A stretch of 64,000 nucleotides of DNA from Sulfobacillus thermosulfidooxidans DSM 9293 (GTDB lineage Bacteria; Bacillota; Sulfobacillia; Sulfobacillales; Sulfobacillaceae): positions 625,517 to 689,516 of the forward strand of contig NZ_FWWY01000001.1 in assembly GCF_900176145.1 (NCBI RefSeq). Direction: 5' to 3'. Position numbers and translations under genes: made by a program. Below, in pieces: positions 61,409 to 64,000 of the stretch. The notes below the pieces were generated by a model. It ran no database searches, had not been told where the DNA came from, and saw nothing but the letters and a program-made list of their open reading frames with translations. Each line of letters begins with the position of its first letter. Within the stretch, counting starts at the first letter, position 1.

Positions 61409-61590
61409 ATCCCCAGTCCATGAGGTACAATAGGCGTGTGTATGGAACACTCGGTACGGCTATAAGCTATTGATAGACCCAACTTTCGCGGGTAATCCCT
61501 TTTTCTTTACAATTTAGCAGTATATCACTGTTGTCACTTGAGAATACCCCATAGCCTTTGGTTTAGGACTAAAAATAATGAGTTCCACAA

Positions 61591-62103
61591 TTACCGGGCA
61601 GCCCATTGGTGATGAACCAGCTTCGGTTCTTGAAATTTTGCCATACAGGGATCATCAGAGGGAATAATCCCGCTACATGAGCCGCGTCCGGGAGGAATGA
61701 TTCCCGTCCACTGCCCTTGTGTTAGGACGACCGCAGGACGACGACCGCGGCCAATAACAACCATTACATTGCCTCGTTGGCCACACCACCATGTACTGTT
61801 GCCCCAGTGTAAGCGACTCCATGAAGGAGATTCCTTTTTCCAAATAATTTTTCCCACTGTCCATAAGGGCGCTGAACCAAATTCCGTCCATAAAATGCGT
61901 GTATTCTCAAAACTCAATGCCACATGCGCTTTATATGGCAGGGTCGCATTTTTGGGATTGCCGATGTACCACTCTTTCCATATCCGCATGGAACTCACCT
62001 CTACCACACATAACGCCGGCATCTGCAAAAAGGTTTCACACTCATCCGGATTCCTTTGAACTTCCAAAAAATTATGGGAAAGTTCGGAGAGGTTTTTGTT
62101 CAT
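61591..62103 (-). CDS. Hypothetical protein, Trp/Pro-rich
   Basis: A 170-residue soluble protein with no signal peptide. It is unusually rich in tryptophan (IWKEWY, WTEFG, WTVGKIIWKKES, STWWCG) with a glycine-rich end (GRGRRPAV, IIPPGRGSC). No family recognised. It is divergent from and overlaps by a few bases the long frame of the NicO-like gene, and has only a weak binding site (AGGCAG). It could be species-specific. Confidence 0.5.
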   Translation of the reverse strand: MNKNLSELSHNFLEVQRNPDECETFLQMPALCVVEVSSMRIWKEWYIGNPKNATLPYKAHVALSFENTRILWTEFGSAPLWTVGKIIWKKESPSWSRLHWGNSTWWCGQRGNVMVVIGRGRRPAVVLTQGQWTGIIPPGRGSCSGIIPSDDPCMAKFQEPKLVHHQWAAR

Positions 62104-62131
62104 ACTGCCTAATGAAAAGGAGCATCAGAGC

Positions 62132-63007
62132 ATGTTTAGGGACATTAATCTGTGGAATCCTCATAGCGGACTGCCTATGAGTATCATTATTGTCACCGCT
62201 TTTCTCTTAGGCATGGTCCATGGGATTACGCCCGATGAGCACACTTGGCCCATTACCTTTAGCTACGCGATTGGAGCCTATTCCACCCGGGGCGGTCTGT
62301 TAGCCGGATTGTCCTTTTCATTGGCCTTTACTGTTCAAAGGGCCCTCGCCTCAGAACTGGCATATTTAGCCTTAGCGAAATGGATGGAAAATCCGCGCAT
62401 CGATGCGGTCGTCTATATCATTGTGGGGATTGCCATGTTTTTCGCAGGAAAATATATTCGGTCGCAAGGTCGGGTATTCCATATTCATGGGCTGAAAAGC
62501 CATCATCACGAGAACTTTGAGCCCATGCGCAGTATCCCACCACAAATGGCGATGCTTCATGGCTTCTTAGCAGGGTGGGGATTTGGGGCCTTTGCCATCA
62601 TCATTTATACGGTACTCGCGCCTGGAATGCATAGCGCATGGTGGGGATGGGTGCCCGGGGCATTTTTTGGACTGGGCACCATGACGATTCAAGCCAGTGC
62701 CGGGGCGCTCTTCGGTCATTGGATGAGTCGCGCCCATATTCCTGCCGATATGGCTAAAAGTGTTGCTCAAAGTACAGCCAGTGCGACATTGCTCTACGGA
62801 GGCATAGCTTTCGTGCTCGCCGGAAGCTTAAGCCTGATGTTCCCCGCGTTGCAAAATGTGGCATGGATCACGCCTATCCATGTCCATAATTTGCACACGC
62901 TAGGGATTGGGTTTATTCTCGTGGCCTTTACCGTCCTCGTCGTTGGGCTGGGATCACTCGTACGCGCTATGCGGAAAGCACAACGCCTTGCCGCCAAACG
63001 ATATTAA
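62132..63007 (+). CDS. NicO-like metal transporter/exporter-type membrane protein
   Basis: A 291-residue protein with about six or seven membrane segments. The first segment has GMVHGITPDEHTWPITFSYAIG, a His-Asp-Glu-His patch like the HxxxxDH motif of nickel/cobalt transporters. A His-rich cytoplasmic loop (FHIHGLKSHHHENF) follows, as in NicO/RcnA proteins. Nickel or cobalt export or uptake is plausible but not shown. ATG 62132 has AAAAGGAG 9 bases upstream. It is inserted between the conserved neighbours rnr and smpB on the opposite strand. Confidence 0.65.
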   Translation: MFRDINLWNPHSGLPMSIIIVTAFLLGMVHGITPDEHTWPITFSYAIGAYSTRGGLLAGLSFSLAFTVQRALASELAYLALAKWMENPRIDAVVYIIVGIAMFFAGKYIRSQGRVFHIHGLKSHHHENFEPMRSIPPQMAMLHGFLAGWGFGAFAIIIYTVLAPGMHSAWWGWVPGAFFGLGTMTIQASAGALFGHWMSRAHIPADMAKSVAQSTASATLLYGGIAFVLAGSLSLMFPALQNVAWITPIHVHNLHTLGIGFILVAFTVLVVGLGSLVRAMRKAQRLAAKRY

Positions 63008-64000
63008 ACTTTCTGTCGGCGCTTGGGTTTGATCCGACTTTCATTGTCCTGCACCAACCGAAAATCGATGCGTTTCATTGCCACGTCAACGCGAATAACT
63101 TCAGCGCGCACCGTCTGTCCGAGTTGATATTCCCGGCCGGTACGTTGACCTTTGAGCCGGTACCGAACAGGATCAAACACCCAGTAATCGGAGGGAAGAT
63201 CCTCAAGTCGCACTAAGCCCTCAATTAAATTGGGCAATTCAACAAAAAGTCCAAAATTGGTCACCCCCGAAATCACCGCATCATACTGCTCACCCAATTT
63301 ATCAGCCATGAACTGGGCCTCTTTAAGTGCCACCGAATCGCGCTCGGCATCCATGGCTTCGCGTTCACGCAATGAGGAAACCTCGCCCACCACACTCACT
63401 TTAGAGCGCCACCGGGAGAGGGTCTGTTCATCCAGGCGTCCCTCCAAATACGTCGTCAGCACGCGGTGAACCCATAAATCGGGATACCGACGTATCGGTG
63501 AGGTAAAATGCGTATATTCATCAGCAGCCAGCCCAAAATGGCCGGTATTTTCACTCTGGTAACGCGCTTGTTTCATCGCCCGCAGTAATGCGGTATTGAC
63601 CACACGTTCTTCCGGTTTATCCTGAACCCGGTTAATCAAGTCTTGTAAATGTTTTGGAGTGAGAGATTCCGGTAACCGGTAACCGAGGGCCCCAATCATC
63701 TCCCGGAATTGTTCCATGCGTTCTCCTGGCGGTTCATGAACCCGAAAAAGTCCTGGCAGATTCTTGTCAATCATTTCTCGGGCCACCACTTCATTAGCCA
63801 ACAACATCAATTCTTCGATGATACTTTCGGCTAAACCCCGCTCCCTGAGAACGACGTCAACGGGAAAACCATTGGCATCCAAAATTACCTTGGATTCAGG
63901 CACATCAAAATCAATCGCGCCCCGGGCGATACGACGGTTTCGCAAGATATTACGAACGGTCACGGCAGTTTCTAAAAATGGTCGCAAGTGATGGACATCG
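63004..64000 (-). CDS. rnr: Ribonuclease R, C-terminal part (cut by window edge)
   Basis: The last 330 or so residues of an RNase II-family 3'-5' exonuclease. HFTSPIRRYPDLWVHRVL is the conserved catalytic-domain end, then an S1 domain (YDAVISGVTNFGLFVEL) and a basic tail (RIKPKRRQKV). The frame is open to the edge. RNase R degrades structured RNA and, with tmRNA/SmpB, non-stop mRNAs, fitting the neighbouring smpB-ssrA. Confidence 0.96.
   Translation of the reverse strand, partial: DVHHLRPFLETAVTVRNILRNRRIARGAIDFDVPESKVILDANGFPVDVVLRERGLAESIIEELMLLANEVVAREMIDKNLPGLFRVHEPPGERMEQFREMIGALGYRLPESLTPKHLQDLINRVQDKPEERVVNTALLRAMKQARYQSENTGHFGLAADEYTHFTSPIRRYPDLWVHRVLTTYLEGRLDEQTLSRWRSKVSVVGEVSSLREREAMDAERDSVALKEAQFMADKLGEQYDAVISGVTNFGLFVELPNLIEGLVRLEDLPSDYWVFDPVRYRLKGQRTGREYQLGQTVRAEVIRVDVAMKRIDFRLVQDNESRIKPKRRQKV

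Noticed and set aside
1-64000. CRISPR array, prophage, transposase or insertion sequence
   Set aside because: No regularly spaced repeats, no transposase or integrase motifs and no terminal inverted repeats were found.

Overview
The window reads as chromosomal core DNA of an endospore-forming, Gram-positive-type bacterium (Firmicutes). The evidence is a germinant-receptor operon, Spo0B and SpoIVFA/SpoIVFB homologues, two T-box leaders, an L27 with an N-terminal extension next to its Prp protease, LonA plus LonB, and Bacillus-like gene order over long stretches. Middling base composition and many acidophile-style transporters would fit a Sulfobacillus-like organism. That genus-level guess is inference and I cannot confirm it without a search.

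Layout. 1-9.5 kb: the start of holA (minus), a gerA-gerC-gerB germination operon, a soluble sporulation-type histidine kinase, and a two-gene ABC importer (fused double permease plus ATPase with a C-terminal extension) followed by Hsp20. 9.5-12.6 kb: leuS behind a T-box, with a small membrane protein at its 3' end. 12.6-20.6 kb: an EAL-GAF-GGDEF signalling protein, a ClC transporter with CBS and TrkA-C domains, an SDR dehydrogenase and a YyaL-type thioredoxin-fold protein. 20.6-25.8 kb (minus): nadD, an RRM protein, yqeK, rsfS with an apparent ATT start, an unknown polytopic membrane protein, a 47-residue ORF and a KimA-like potassium transporter. 25.9-37 kb (minus): rodA, a BcrC-like phosphatase, spoIVFA-spoIVFB, rng, rplU-prp-rpmA-spo0B-obg and minCDE, close to the Bacillus mreB-to-obg region but rearranged. 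37-46.1 kb (minus): groES, T-box, valS-folC, then DUF4321-maf-radC-mreBCD. 46.2-48.8 kb: an orphan substrate-binding lipoprotein, a GNAT acetyltransferase, a DsrE protein and a histidine phosphatase. 48.8-57 kb (minus): tig-clpP-clpX-lonB-lonA-engB, the cytosolic protein quality-control cluster. 57-57.7 kb: six tRNAs as one unit with promoter and terminator. 57.7-64 kb (minus, except one gene): an FTR1-like membrane protein, a phosphodiesterase, rdgB, rph, ssrA (tmRNA), smpB, an unknown protein, a NicO-like transporter (plus) and the 3' part of rnr.

Functional themes: translation and its quality control (leuS, valS, rplU, rpmA, prp, obg, engB, rsfS, six tRNAs, tmRNA/SmpB/RNase R, RNase PH, RNase G), cell shape and division (rodA, mreBCD, minCDE), spore formation and germination (gerABC, spoIVFAB, spo0B, kinase), and proteolysis and folding (tig, clpXP, lonA, lonB, groES, hsp20).

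No phage, insertion sequence, CRISPR array or obvious genomic island was seen. I did not find a clear new multi-gene system. The most unusual points are the ATT start of rsfS, a MinC without a recognisable FtsZ-inhibiting domain, the reversed EAL-GAF-GGDEF architecture, groES feeding into a T-box/valS unit, a perfect palindrome inside the promoter of the DUF4321-maf-radC-mreBCD cluster, and an unknown membrane protein plus micro-ORF coupled to a KimA-like gene.
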